Shown here: in pieces, positions 1 to 9,100 of the stretch
Layout of the letters: each line of letters starts with the position of its first letter
How positions within the stretch are numbered: the stretch's first letter is position 1
Assembly (NCBI GenBank): GCA_025362915.1
Contig: JANYEU010000239.1
Coordinates: forward strand, 1-28,167
Length of the DNA: 28,167 bases
Reading direction: 5' to 3'
DNA from: Chitinophagaceae bacterium
GTDB lineage: Bacteria > Bacteroidota > Bacteroidia > Chitinophagales > Chitinophagaceae
Program-made: the position numbers and the translations under genes
Notes under the pieces: generated by a model
The model's input: only the letters and a program-made list of their open reading frames with translations
Databases searched by the model: none
What the model was told of the DNA's origin: nothing

Positions 1-247
1 GTAACACGGACATAAACCAACCTGTGCGCTGATGACTCCTAAGAACTGCTTTTTCCAATTCGGTAAGTTTTTGAAATCTCACATACACATAACGGAAAAA
101 CAATCTCTTTATTTTGAAAATCATCAACTTTTTCAAAATAGCGTTCGCTAACTATTTTACTTTGAGTATAATCCCAGTTGTCCTTCCGCCCTCTTTCGAT
201 GTCAGCAAGTAAATATTTGCTTTAACAATAATTAAGTCACTTGTCAT
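1..247 (-). pseudogene. Broken EF-Tu-like beta-barrel protein gene (5' part, runs off the window edge)
   Basis: Reading leftward from ATG at 247, the first frame gives a start resembling the short Bacteroidota proteins related to EF-Tu C-terminal domains (KANIYLLTSKEGGRTTG, where EF-Tu has a YxLxxEEGGR motif). That frame hits TAG near position 150. A neighbouring frame is open across about 180-85 and looks protein-like (NWDYTQSKIVSERYFEKVDD). From about 85 to 1 the first frame is open again (RFQKLTELEKAVLRSHQRTG) and leaves the window. The simplest reading is one gene with two compensating frame changes. The family assignment rests on one short motif, and the middle part could be chance. The 3' end lies outside the window. 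Confidence 0.35.
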
Positions 248-646
248 GATAGATTACTTGACTAATATTAATTCGCATTCAGAATATTCAATTTTCGCCA
301 TTGTTGGTGTTCCCCACGAAATTGTTGGCGTTTCTTGTGACATGCAACTAAATCCATTTTCGTTTTCGCCAAAAAATGTTCGTTGCTATTGCAAAAACCC
401 ACATTTTACTGTAATACCCAACTTCTACAAGTTACTAATAGCCCTGTCCATTATTCAGAAATCAGCCATTGCCAATCACCATTATTCCTCTTTTTTTTCA
501 AAAGTGTATTTTCCCTTTCAATTACCCGCTTATTTTCCCAATTCTAAAAAATAGGTATTACTTTTTTTTCGGGCAATGCAAACAGTAATGAGTGATGCCA
601 ATAACTTTACCTTCTCTAATGTGTAAACAGTGAACAGTTAACAAGA
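248..646. other. Spacer without a supported gene
   Basis: The stretch is AT-rich. The plus strand has an open frame at 246-554, but it has no recognisable family, overlaps the start of the leftward broken gene and ends in a low-complexity stretch. The minus strand has a 45-codon open stretch with protein-like composition, ending in a basic segment (KRQQFRGEHQQWRK), but no start I trust. I call no gene. Confidence 0.4.
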
Positions 647-694
647 AATGACTACAAGCAGGTTGGTTAGAACCTATTTGTAGTCATTTTTTTA
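647..694. terminator. Strong hairpin terminator
   Basis: The arms AATGACTACAA (647-657) and TTGTAGTCATT (678-688) are perfect complements, and inner arms AGGTT/AACCT (660-664, 671-675) extend the stem around a six-base loop. A T-rich run follows on the plus strand (up to 694). It lies 25 bp past the stop of the leftward CDF gene, so it could end that transcript, although the better T-run is on the rightward side. Confidence 0.7.
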
Positions 695-718
695 TTAGGA
701 AATTCGTGGTTCTATTGT

Positions 719-1603
719 TTACGGCTCACTTTTTCCTGGCTCAATATGTATTAATACCTGCCCCAATTGAGGCATATCCTTTTTCAAGGTATCAATAAGG
801 CTGTGGGCTATCTCATGTCCCTGTCTAACAGTAAAGACTCCATCAACAATTACATGCAAATCAACATGGTATTTCATTCCGGCCTTACGTATAAAACATT
901 TTTCAGTATCAATAACCCCATCCACTTTTAATGATGTTTTTCTAATAATTTCCACCAAATCATCATAGAGATGTTCATCCATAATTTCTCCAAGTGCAGG
1001 CCTGAAAATTAGATAGCTATTATAAAATATAAATGCTGAGGCAAACAAGGCAGCCCAATCATCAGCTGTTTCATATCCCTTTCCAAAATATAAGGCAATA
1101 GAAATTCCAATAAATGCCGCAATAGAGGTGATGGCATCGCTTCTGTGGTGCCACGCATCGGCTTTTAATGAAGAACTGTTTGTTTCCTTTGCTTTCTTCA
1201 TTACTATTCTAAAGGATATTTCTTTCCATACAATCAACGGAGCAAGCACAAACAGCGTCCAAAGTTTAGGCAATGCATGGGGCGTTTTGATATTCATTAT
1301 GCTTTCATAGGCAATAACCGTAGCCGAAGTAATTAAAAAACCCACTACCAAAAAGGTTATTAACGGCTCTGCCCTACCATGACCATAAGGATGATTTCTG
1401 TCGGCGGGTTTGCTTGCATATTTCAATCCAAATAAAACCAGAAAAGAAGAGAATATATCTGTGGTAGATTCTATTGCATCCGCGATTAATGCGTACGAAT
1501 TACCAAATACGCCGGCAAGTCCCTTAATCAATGCCAAAATTGTGTTGCCCACTATGCTAAAATAAGTTGCTTTTATGGCTGTTTTCTCGTGAGCAGTTAT
1601 CAT
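719..1603 (-). CDS. Cation diffusion facilitator (CDF) family metal transporter
   Basis: This 294-residue protein has the normal CDF length and layout: a membrane domain over about residues 10-205 and a cytoplasmic C-terminal domain over about 210-290 (YHVDLHVIVDG, then HEIAHSLIDTL and IHIEP). Such proteins export divalent metal ions (Zn, Fe, Mn or Cd) from the cytoplasm in exchange for protons. The predicted metal site is E45-xxx-D49 in helix 2 and H152-xxx-D156 in helix 5. This matches the D45/D49/H153/D157 site of E. coli FieF, with Glu in the first place, so the metal preference cannot be read with certainty. The gene stands alone with its own promoter and a hairpin downstream. Confidence 0.9.
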   Translation of the reverse strand: MITAHEKTAIKATYFSIVGNTILALIKGLAGVFGNSYALIADAIESTTDIFSSFLVLFGLKYASKPADRNHPYGHGRAEPLITFLVVGFLITSATVIAYESIMNIKTPHALPKLWTLFVLAPLIVWKEISFRIVMKKAKETNSSSLKADAWHHRSDAITSIAAFIGISIALYFGKGYETADDWAALFASAFIFYNSYLIFRPALGEIMDEHLYDDLVEIIRKTSLKVDGVIDTEKCFIRKAGMKYHVDLHVIVDGVFTVRQGHEIAHSLIDTLKKDMPQLGQVLIHIEPGKSEP

Positions 1604-1638
1604 TCTATCTTTTTATAGTTGTTGTAGTGTTGAAGTTT

Positions 1639-1666
1639 GCAAATTAAGATGCACTTGTATCAACAA
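1639..1666 (-). promoter_or_regulatory. Likely promoter of the CDF gene
   Basis: On the minus strand a TTG (1666-1664) is followed after 17 bases by TAATTTGC (1646-1639). This resembles the Bacteroidota -33 TTG / -7 TAnnTTTG signal with one spacer base fewer in the -7 box. It lies about 35 bp upstream of the ATG at 1603. Confidence 0.4.
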
Positions 1667-1786
1667 CTTATCTATTCGTAATCATTTTTTACATCTAATT
1701 TTAAAACTAAGTAAAACGAAGATATAGGAGTAGGTGCTGTAAAAGATAATCCTTTTAGAATAAGCATGGGTTTATTGGTAATTGTT

Positions 1787-1823
1787 TATAAAAAGAAAGG
1801 CCATCCTGTTAAGAATGACCTTT
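1787..1823 (-). terminator. Leftward terminator of the small lipoprotein gene
   Basis: AAAGG (1796-1800) pairs with CCTTT (1819-1823), and CAT (1802-1804) pairs with ATG (1815-1817), with single mismatches between. Read leftward, the stem is followed by TCTTTTTATAA. It lies 30 bp after the stop codon of the gene at 1853-2029. Confidence 0.6.
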
Positions 1824-1852
1824 CCTTTCTGGATGATAACCCTTTAAAAGGC

Positions 1853-2029
1853 TTACTTTTTTACAGAATCGATAACTACTTTACCAGTGTCTTTCATGGT
1901 AGAATCAATAAGGATTCTTGGTGAATCTACAATTGGTTTAGGTGCTGGAGTAGGTGCAAATAAGTTGCAAGACACTACTGTAAAAGTCATTGCAATAACG
2001 CTTGCAATAGCGACAATTCCCTTTCTCAT
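1853..2029 (-). CDS. Small lipoprotein (58 aa)
   Basis: ATG at 2029 opens a 58-residue protein. The N-terminus has MRK, then a hydrophobic stretch ending in TVVSC, a good lipobox with Cys21 as the lipidated residue. The mature part of about 38 residues is Pro/Ser/Asp/Lys rich (APTPAPKP, then IDST and IDSVKK) and looks disordered. It probably sits in the inner or outer membrane facing the periplasm. The leftward terminator just downstream supports a real transcript. I recognise no family beyond the lipoprotein signal; small lipoproteins with Pro-rich tails are common in Bacteroidota. Confidence 0.65.
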   Translation of the reverse strand: MRKGIVAIASVIAMTFTVVSCNLFAPTPAPKPIVDSPRILIDSTMKDTGKVVIDSVKK

Positions 2030-2131
2030 TTTTGCTGATTTTAAATGTGATTAATTTATTATTGATACAGGGATACCGAATAAAGTAACCGTATGAAATG
2101 AGGGATTACCTGCTGAAAGCCTGTATTTACC

Positions 2132-2154
2132 AAACCCTTCACAGTTAAGGGTTT
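2132..2154. terminator. Hairpin downstream of the GH28 gene
   Basis: AAACCCTT (2132-2139) and AAGGGTTT (2147-2154) are perfect arms around a seven-base loop. It lies 110 bp after the GH28 stop. Only short T-runs flank it, so a terminator role is uncertain. Confidence 0.35.
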
Positions 2155-2263
2155 TAACGAAATATTCGCCTGGATGAAGGGTTACTTATTACGCTTTTTT
2201 AAAAAGTATTCTGCACAATTATTATGTACAATAAATTGAAGTTTACAAATTGTAGTCACTTAC

Positions 2264-3829
2264 TTAATTTACTATATCCTTCGACTCTATAATTTGGTAA
2301 ACAGGCTTTTTCCCATCCAGGCATTGTACATTCTTGAAAGTTAATGCCGCACAATTTTTAATCCGAACTGTTGATTGTTCCGGAAGGGTTAGGTTATTAA
2401 AAGTGATGTTCTTGGTGTAATATGCCTCATCAGAAAACCCATTTATATCCATAACTGTTTGCCCAGCCTTTGCTGCGGATAGGTTTAGGTTTGAAAATTC
2501 CATGTCACTAAATAGTGGGAGTACGGGTGCGGCTTCCCCGTCGTTATTATAATTCAATATGGTGTATAAGGTGATTTTCAACAACTCACAATCCCTCACA
2601 ATTATATTTTTCACGTAACCTCCACGCTCTTTAGTTGCTTTTATCTGTAGCCCGTATAACAGGTTTCCTATTTTACAATCCTGAATAAATACATCACTTA
2701 CACCTCCAGACATTTCACTGCCTACAGCCAAAGAATGTCCCTTTACAAAATCGCAATCTGTAATGCGTAGTTTACGGGTAGGCTTGCCAACAGTAAATCC
2801 CTCTGGGTTTTTGCCCGATTTAATGGCAATACAATCATCTCCTGTAGAAAAAGTACAATTAAAAATATAAGAATCGGTAGAAGAATCCGGGTCTATTCCA
2901 TCGCCATTACGTGCCGTGCTTACAATATTAAGGTCGTGCAATGTAACGGCATCACAATAAATATAATGAATTGTCCAGCAAGGAGAGTTTTCAATATTCA
3001 GTCCCTGTATATTAATGTTTTGCCCGTTCATTATGCAAATCAACCTGCCACGGCTTCTTATACCTAGCTCTTTTATCATTGCATTGCCCAGTTTACTTCC
3101 TCCTCCATAAATGGTTCCCTTACCTTCTATGCTTAGATTAACCACATTGTACGTTCCGTTTCTATTAAGCGTACCGGCATTCAATAGGCTAGCCAATGTT
3201 TTCATCTCCCAGCCTTCAAATCTGTTTAATATTAACGGATAATAGTCTTGCACATCTGTACTGCCCTTTAACGTTCCGCCTTCAGCAATATATAACGTCA
3301 TATCGCTCTTTAGATACAGCGCCCCACTTACAAACACACCGGCAGGAATATAGACAGTACCCCCTTTTGTGCAGGCATCAATTGCTTTTTGGATGGCGAC
3401 GGTATTCTTTGTTTCCCCATCGGCTTTTGCACCATAATCTAAAATATTAAAAACCTTACCGGCTAGCTTGGTTTTGCATTTTACCACATTACTTGCATCG
3501 GATAGTTTACCATCCTTGTTTTGCGCCTTAATAGAAAACGAATAACTCGTACTGGCAGTCAAATTCTGTACAGTAAAGTTTGTTTTTGAAGAAGTGCCTA
3601 CAATTTTGCCATCCTTAAATATTTGGTAAGCAGTTATGTCCTTATAATCAAGAGGTTTATCCCATAATAAGGTAGCTGTTTTAGCCGTTACACACGCATT
3701 GGGGATGATAAGATTTCTAGACGAAGAAACTACTTGAGCCATAACAGTTGCCAATTGACAAAACAACAAGATACTTAAACTGCTTTTTAATAGATTGTAC
3801 ATACCATTTATTATTATTTTCTTAAACAT
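2264..3829 (-). CDS. GH28 polygalacturonase with N-terminal fibronectin type III domain
   Basis: This 521-residue secreted enzyme has a signal peptide (about 1-31, ending VMAQ), an Fn3 domain (about 38-120) and a right-handed beta-helix GH28 domain (about 125-520). It should hydrolyse alpha-1,4-galacturonosyl bonds of pectin or of rhamnogalacturonan fragments. The family motifs are present: N308-G-D-G-xD313 for NTD, G330-D-D332, G364-H365 and QIK (395-397) for RIK. The Arg of RIK is Gln here, and the NGDGIDPDS form is closer to exo-acting or bacterial unsaturated-oligomer-type members, so the cut mode is unsure. It starts 20 bp after the GH51 stop, so both are probably one leftward operon. 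Confidence 0.9.
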   Translation of the reverse strand: MFKKIIINGMYNLLKSSLSILLFCQLATVMAQVVSSSRNLIIPNACVTAKTATLLWDKPLDYKDITAYQIFKDGKIVGTSSKTNFTVQNLTASTSYSFSIKAQNKDGKLSDASNVVKCKTKLAGKVFNILDYGAKADGETKNTVAIQKAIDACTKGGTVYIPAGVFVSGALYLKSDMTLYIAEGGTLKGSTDVQDYYPLILNRFEGWEMKTLASLLNAGTLNRNGTYNVVNLSIEGKGTIYGGGSKLGNAMIKELGIRSRGRLICIMNGQNINIQGLNIENSPCWTIHYIYCDAVTLHDLNIVSTARNGDGIDPDSSTDSYIFNCTFSTGDDCIAIKSGKNPEGFTVGKPTRKLRITDCDFVKGHSLAVGSEMSGGVSDVFIQDCKIGNLLYGLQIKATKERGGYVKNIIVRDCELLKITLYTILNYNNDGEAAPVLPLFSDMEFSNLNLSAAKAGQTVMDINGFSDEAYYTKNITFNNLTLPEQSTVRIKNCAALTFKNVQCLDGKKPVYQIIESKDIVN

Positions 3830-3849
3830 GCCTTAGATTCTTCATTTAC

Positions 3850-5790
3850 TTATTTCTTAGGCTTAATTCTAATAACAGTTAATGAATAGGCAGGGGTTTC
3901 ATACATAAAATCACTGCTAATTGACATTTCTGAATAAGTAGGAATTAACCTTTGCGCATCCGTTAATGTATTTTGTTCCTTTGGTTGCCCCACCAGCAGT
4001 TGTTTTTGAGCAATGGTAGATTTACTTATGCCTAACTTCTTTAAATCAGCTTTTACCATTTTACTTGTTGCACCCACATTTGCAATCTTCAATATCAGGT
4101 CTCCCGTCTTACTATCTTTCACACATGATAAACCCACGGTAGAATCCTGTCTATCGCTTATTGACAATACGTTGGGATAATATACATCTCCCTGATTGCT
4201 GGAGAATAGCTGTTGTACATAATAGTTTGCACTAGGAACAACCTTAGAATTAGTGAAAAATATTAAATCAGGTGTCCACGATGTATTCCCTACTCTTGCA
4301 AGCAATGGTGCATAAGATGCCATTTGCACCACATCGCCATTCCGTTCAATGGAAGTCATATAAACCGCCTCACACAAGGCATTGAACAATGTATTCCCCT
4401 GGGAGGCATACTCACCAATATATACTTTTGAGCGGCTACGGTCGTAGTTATCGTAACGATGTGTATTGGTTAAAAACCAATTTGGTTTTTCATAGTAATG
4501 TTCATCAACAATTGGTACAGACAACTGATTTGCCAACTCCCACCCCTTATCATAATCCTCTCCAGAAGGGGCAGGCCCTACTGTTCCTACAACAGTAACT
4601 TCCGGGTGCGTTTTCTTCACTGCCTCATAAATCATCTTAAAGCGTTCCTTAAACTCAGGCGTCATCTTATCTTCATTTCCTACGCCTATATATTTAAGAT
4701 TAAATGTTTCTGGATGTCCGGCAGCAGCCCTTTTAGCACCCCACACAGTTGAAGGAGAACCATTTGCATACTCTATCAAATCAAATACATCTTGTATGTA
4801 AGCCGGCATTTCATCCATAGGCAATGCCCTTTGTCCTGTTCCACCAATCCGCCAGGTGCCTCCAGAGTTTTGGCAGCTAACTGCCGCAGGAAGGATGGGC
4901 AGTGGTTGTGCACCCATGTCCTCGCAAAACTGAAAGTATTCAAAATATCCAAGTCCTGCTGTTTGGTGATAGTTCCAGATGTTCCTTTGTTCCACACGAT
5001 CTTCTATTGGTCCAATCGTATTTTTCCAGCGATACATATTTCCCAAACCATCACCATGCACCAAGCATCCACCAGGAAAACGCATGAACTTAGGATGAAG
5101 ATTGGCAATGGATGTAGCCAAATCAGCCCTCAAACCATTTACCCTGTTCTTGAATGTATTTTGAGGGAAAAGCGAAATCACATCCAATGCCAGCCTACCC
5201 TTTTCCTTTGCAAGGATAACAAATTGTGCACTATCGCTACCTTGTGTGGCGGTTATTACAGCCGTATATTTCTCCCACTTATCAGAGCGGGTATTAAAGG
5301 TTGATTCACCCAATATCTCCCCTTTCTTACTTTGAAGAAACACTTTAATAGGAATGGACTTATTGGAAATCTGACGGATAAAACAAGAGAAATCATATTT
5401 ATCACCCGCCTTTACTGCAATGCCATCATACCCAATATTCATCAATCCTACTCCTTCCCTACCCTCTTCCTCCACATTCAGCTCTATATAATGTCTGTTA
5501 TTAATGGATACAGGCAACGCTGTCTCCACAGATACGGTACCATAGCCAAAGCCATTGTTTGTATATTCCCAAGCAGTAAGTGGATTCCAACCTCTTTTAT
5601 CATTAGCCGTGTATTCAAACGAGCGGTTCTGTAATAATTCTGCATACAACCCACCATCAGCAGAATAACTGATGTCTTCAAAGAATACCCCGAAGAGGTT
5701 ATCGCTTATTTTTTTGGCTTGCTGGGCATTTACATTAATACAACCAATTAAAAGGGAAATGATTACACTAATCCTGATTACTTTTTTCAT
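3850..5790 (-). CDS. GH51 alpha-L-arabinofuranosidase
   Basis: This 646-residue protein has a signal peptide (about 1-22), an inserted CBM4/9-like sandwich (about 85-210), a (beta/alpha)8 catalytic domain (about 215-500) and a C-terminal beta domain. It should release arabinofuranose from arabinan or arabinogalactan side chains of pectin. E373 in GVGNED is the expected acid/base and E460 in YIGEYAS the expected nucleophile, both conserved in GH51. FRFPGG-like (MRFPGGCLVHGDG, from 236) is also typical. It is the first gene of a probable two-gene operon with GH28. A 408-bp gap holding a tandem repeat separates it from PL4 upstream. Confidence 0.92.
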   Translation of the reverse strand: MKKVIRISVIISLLIGCINVNAQQAKKISDNLFGVFFEDISYSADGGLYAELLQNRSFEYTANDKRGWNPLTAWEYTNNGFGYGTVSVETALPVSINNRHYIELNVEEEGREGVGLMNIGYDGIAVKAGDKYDFSCFIRQISNKSIPIKVFLQSKKGEILGESTFNTRSDKWEKYTAVITATQGSDSAQFVILAKEKGRLALDVISLFPQNTFKNRVNGLRADLATSIANLHPKFMRFPGGCLVHGDGLGNMYRWKNTIGPIEDRVEQRNIWNYHQTAGLGYFEYFQFCEDMGAQPLPILPAAVSCQNSGGTWRIGGTGQRALPMDEMPAYIQDVFDLIEYANGSPSTVWGAKRAAAGHPETFNLKYIGVGNEDKMTPEFKERFKMIYEAVKKTHPEVTVVGTVGPAPSGEDYDKGWELANQLSVPIVDEHYYEKPNWFLTNTHRYDNYDRSRSKVYIGEYASQGNTLFNALCEAVYMTSIERNGDVVQMASYAPLLARVGNTSWTPDLIFFTNSKVVPSANYYVQQLFSSNQGDVYYPNVLSISDRQDSTVGLSCVKDSKTGDLILKIANVGATSKMVKADLKKLGISKSTIAQKQLLVGQPKEQNTLTDAQRLIPTYSEMSISSDFMYETPAYSLTVIRIKPKK

Positions 5791-5889
5791 ACTTTAATTT
5801 AAAATCAACAAGCGTTCTAAATTTTGTTTAAAAATGACATTTATTTCTTTACGAAACAACTTTTATCCGGGATGCCGTAAATGGTTATT

Positions 5890-5908
5890 GCAAAATATTG
5901 GCAAAATA
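5890..5908 (-). promoter_or_regulatory. Possible -7 boxes upstream of GH51
   Basis: On the minus strand TATTTTGC occurs twice (5908-5901 and 5897-5890), eleven bases apart, about 100 bp before the GH51 start. Each resembles the TAnnTTTG box with one spacer base fewer. A -33 element was not clear. Confidence 0.25.
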
Positions 5909-5988
5909 TCTAAGTGAATCCATAAGGGACACACTTGCCTTTAGTTTGCAAATCTGTACAAAAGGTTGATTTGACGTTCCGCAGTTAG

Positions 5989-6145
5989 GTATCTAAATTC
6001 AATCATTGATAATTGAATTTTAATCGGTTGATGTCTGAGCACACATCGATTGATATCTAATTTTAATCATCTGATGCCTGAGCATACATCGATTTATATC
6101 TAATTCTAATCATCAATGATTGAAATTACATTGGCTTGGTATCTA
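5989..6145. repeat. Tandem repeat with 43-bp unit (about 21-22-bp half units) between PL4 and GH51
   Basis: Two near-identical 43-bp copies lie at 6021-6063 and 6064-6106. Both contain TGATGnCTGAGCA, then ACATCGATT, then ATATCTAATT. Degenerate copies flank them: TATCTAAATTC near 5991, AATCATCAATGATTG from 6108 and GGTATCTAAA near 6139. Each 43-bp unit splits into two halves of 21 and 22 bp that align around a TGAT and TCT(A/G)A core. The first unit carries a dyad GATGT...ACATC. The position, downstream of PL4 and upstream of GH51, suggests a regulatory or transcript-structure role, but this is inference. Confidence 0.6.
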
Positions 6146-6198
6146 AAACAAAAGATTAATCTTCAAATTTACATACACTAACCTCTATTCGGTAACAA

Positions 6199-8727
6199 CT
6201 ATAGCTTAATCACCTTCTGCACTGCACTTGCATCAGCTCCAATTAATTTTAAAAAATACACCCCTGATGATAAAGCATCCAATCCGTTTACGTGTAAGGT
6301 ATTTTGCCCTTTCACTACATTAACCTTGGTTGACTTCAATACCACACCCGATAGGGAACTGATTTGCATACTGATGGTTTCGTTGTGGATGGCATTACAA
6401 TCAATCGTTAATTGATTGCTGAACGCATTGGGATAAACCGCTATTAGCTCTAACGCTTTACCTGTAACCACGGTATTGTTCAATACAATCGTTTTGCTAC
6501 AGGTAAAGCTTCCGTTATTGTCTAACATCTTCAATCGATAATAATTGACGCCAGCATGAGGAGTTTCATCAATATATAAGTATCGGGCAAAGCTGTTGGC
6601 ACCTCCTTTGGCCATTACGGTATTTTGTTTGCTGAATAAAACGCCATCAGTACTTGTTTCCACTTCAAAAACCTTTGAGTTCAGTTCGTTGGCTGTTGTC
6701 CAAACAAGATTTGTTTTATCATCTACTAGCGTGCCTACAAACTGCGTCAACGTAAGCGGCAACAAGGTGGAAGAAGGCACTATCTTTCCGGCAGCAAGTT
6801 CCACACAATCGTATTGAATTCCTCCTGCCGGCAAAACGGGTTTCGCCTTGGTAGTATCCCACACATTAGAGGCACCCTTGCGCAGATGTATGCTAATTGT
6901 ATTATCACCTATTTTAAGTAAGTTGGGATTGAAAGAATATTCGGCGTAAGTATATTGCCCAACTTTAATATTATCTCTATAATATGCTGCATCATCAACA
7001 GTGTAAACACCTTTTGTACCGCTGGGGGTAATAATGGTTCCATTTACATCGATATAATAAGAAGTTCCCATACTGCCAGCTAAGGCGAAGCGCACAACAG
7101 CAGGAGAAGGAGGTATAGTTGTTAAACTGAACTTTACGTTCCATTTGGGTGAAAAATATTTGCCTCCAGCTATTGCTACTATGGGTTGGGCATAGTACCA
7201 ATCTGTAGCTGGATTGCTTTGACCAATAGTATAGTTCAAATCGTTCTGACCTCTTTCTTCATAATAACGCCACCACAAACCAAATTGTCGCATCCGTTGT
7301 CCCCATTTGAATTCGCCTGCACTGTGGTCGGGTGTTCCTATACGCCAAATAGATTGCTGACGCATGGGCGCATCCCAGTTAATGTTACCCAAATCGGTTA
7401 TAGAATCTGCACCCACTACAATATTCTTGATTTGTAGTTCGTCGAATATGCCTGGGATATAGGAAAATAGTTTATAAGTTCCTGGACGAACCTTAGAGAT
7501 GGAGAAACGCCCCATTGAATCTGCCTTGTTCCAAAACAAATAGTTGGTTCCCCCCTGAAACATCCAGTTAATACCTGTATCTCCGCCAAAGCTGGTATCC
7601 CTTCCTAATATCACCATCGCATTGGCAGTTGATTGACCAGGTACGGTTATTTGCCCCACCACATTGCTGCGGATTTTGGCATAAACCGAATCGGGTTCGT
7701 TTACCCAGCTATAAGGCCATTGAGCCACTTCTTGCCTACCCTTTTGCTGCGCATCTGCCCACAGTTGGTTATGGTCTGGGCCAGCATTGAAGTACATTTT
7801 AAATGGTCCATAAGTTTTTTGCCATTCTAAACCTTTGGGTATTGAATTATCAACCTGTCCAAGTCCATGTCCTTCATTCGTATTTAAATCTACGCCACCT
7901 GCTTCAACACCGCCACGAAGTTTTGTTGGACCACCGTTCAAAAACTCTTCGCTAGGGCAAAGCCGCCAAATGCCATATTGGTCGCATGCAGAACCCCATG
8001 TATTATGATTGGAGGTGGAGTCGCCAGAATAGACTGACCAATCATACTTTGTCCAAACGGGAAAATGGTCTTCTGTGTATCCAACTGAATCAGTGTAATA
8101 ACTTGTTAAAGGAAGTTGAAATACTGCATTGGTTATAGAATGGGTTAATAAATCTCCGCCTACAGATACACCATTTTTTTCAGTGCCAGAATAGTCATAA
8201 CTGGTGTGTGTTGCCGTTGAAGTAAAAGGAGAACCTCCAGTAAATGTTGTACGTTGCTGGTAAAATCCTGCAGCAGGTTGGTTGGTATGATGCTTCCAGA
8301 CAACATAAGTGTAATACCCGGCATCGCCTCTGCGCACTACATAGTGCTTGGTAACATCGAAAAAGCCATTGACATTGATAGAGTCAGCCGCCATTTTTGG
8401 GTTTTGCAAGGCAATATCAACCATGTCTGCCGTATTGGTAACAACGGTATAATTAATAGCCCCCAAGCCAACCCAAGCATCAATTGTATCGTGCGTTACG
8501 TGTACAGTGTAGTAGTCTCCCTTGCCATTCAATAAATTGGTACTGCCCTTATAGGTTACTGAGATTACTTTAGCACCCACCTTTTCAACAATCATGGTAA
8601 TAATCCCATTGGCAATGGTAACATTGGTGCCATTATCTTTTAATGTTACCTGTGCATGAACTGTAGCAACTATAAGAAAGATACTGATGGTAAATAAGTA
8701 CCACTGTTTGAAAGATTTGTAATACAT
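6199..8727 (-). CDS. PL4 rhamnogalacturonan lyase with T9SS sorting domain
   Basis: This 842-residue protein starts with a signal peptide (about 1-25, ATVHAQ). It continues with a PL4 catalytic domain (about 26-340), an Fn3-like domain II (about 345-455, GRFSISKVRPGTYKLFSY), a CBM-like domain III (about 458-655, IWRIGTPDHSAGEFKWG), a linker module common in T9SS cargo (about 660-755, NYYRLKMLDNNGS) and a type A sorting domain (about 765-842, VYPNAFSNQLTI to SSGVYFLKL). It should cleave rhamnogalacturonan I by beta-elimination. The C-terminal domain routes it through the type IX system to the cell surface or outside, unlike GH51 and GH28 here, which lack such a domain. The Fn3/CBM order matches fungal and bacterial PL4. 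Confidence 0.9.
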   Translation of the reverse strand: MYYKSFKQWYLFTISIFLIVATVHAQVTLKDNGTNVTIANGIITMIVEKVGAKVISVTYKGSTNLLNGKGDYYTVHVTHDTIDAWVGLGAINYTVVTNTADMVDIALQNPKMAADSINVNGFFDVTKHYVVRRGDAGYYTYVVWKHHTNQPAAGFYQQRTTFTGGSPFTSTATHTSYDYSGTEKNGVSVGGDLLTHSITNAVFQLPLTSYYTDSVGYTEDHFPVWTKYDWSVYSGDSTSNHNTWGSACDQYGIWRLCPSEEFLNGGPTKLRGGVEAGGVDLNTNEGHGLGQVDNSIPKGLEWQKTYGPFKMYFNAGPDHNQLWADAQQKGRQEVAQWPYSWVNEPDSVYAKIRSNVVGQITVPGQSTANAMVILGRDTSFGGDTGINWMFQGGTNYLFWNKADSMGRFSISKVRPGTYKLFSYIPGIFDELQIKNIVVGADSITDLGNINWDAPMRQQSIWRIGTPDHSAGEFKWGQRMRQFGLWWRYYEERGQNDLNYTIGQSNPATDWYYAQPIVAIAGGKYFSPKWNVKFSLTTIPPSPAVVRFALAGSMGTSYYIDVNGTIITPSGTKGVYTVDDAAYYRDNIKVGQYTYAEYSFNPNLLKIGDNTISIHLRKGASNVWDTTKAKPVLPAGGIQYDCVELAAGKIVPSSTLLPLTLTQFVGTLVDDKTNLVWTTANELNSKVFEVETSTDGVLFSKQNTVMAKGGANSFARYLYIDETPHAGVNYYRLKMLDNNGSFTCSKTIVLNNTVVTGKALELIAVYPNAFSNQLTIDCNAIHNETISMQISSLSGVVLKSTKVNVVKGQNTLHVNGLDALSSGVYFLKLIGADASAVQKVIKL

Positions 8728-9100
8728 ATTGTAAATAATTAACTTAAGAATTGAAATGGCACTGCAATTTAGGAGGCGAAGTTGACCATGTTTCTAACCC
8801 AACTGTCATAGCCTGTCTTATTTTATATTATGGTGTAACTTTTTAGAATATTTGCCAACAAAATTACCTGTTTAGAACCCAGTGAACGTCTTTGCGAGAT
8901 GATGGAGAATGTTGAAGCGATTCCAAATAGCGGATAGTCGTTAAAACTTTTATTCAATGGAACATACTATCAATATCACAGGTGTCTTATCATGCGAAGA
9001 AACTCGCATCCATTTAGCGATTAGTAAAAAATAATTTCAAATCCCCTCAAATAATTACCCAGAAATACAATAAATTTGTTATTAAATAAAACAAATTAAA
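8728..9100. other. Spacer between divergent PL4 and VOC genes
   Basis: The spacer holds the PL4 promoter side (a TAAATTGC box on the minus strand near 8770) and the VOC promoter. A 25-codon frame at 8957-9034 (+) and a 32-codon open stretch ending near 8935 are the only coding-like pieces; neither matches a family I know. Confidence 0.35.
9071..9078 (+). promoter_or_regulatory. -7 box (TAnnTTTG) of the VOC gene
   Basis: TAAATTTG at 9071-9078 fits the Bacteroidota -7 consensus exactly and lies 22 bp before the ATG at 9101. A clear -33 TTG at the expected distance was not found. Confidence 0.4.

Noticed and set aside
246..554. 102-codon plus-strand ORF as a gene.
   Set aside because: No family resemblance, low-complexity Phe/Ser/Asn-rich content, and overlap with the start of the leftward EF-Tu-like gene.
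4792..5304. 170-codon ORF antisense to GH51.
   Set aside because: It lies entirely inside a clear GH51 gene with conserved catalytic residues; it is a mirror frame.
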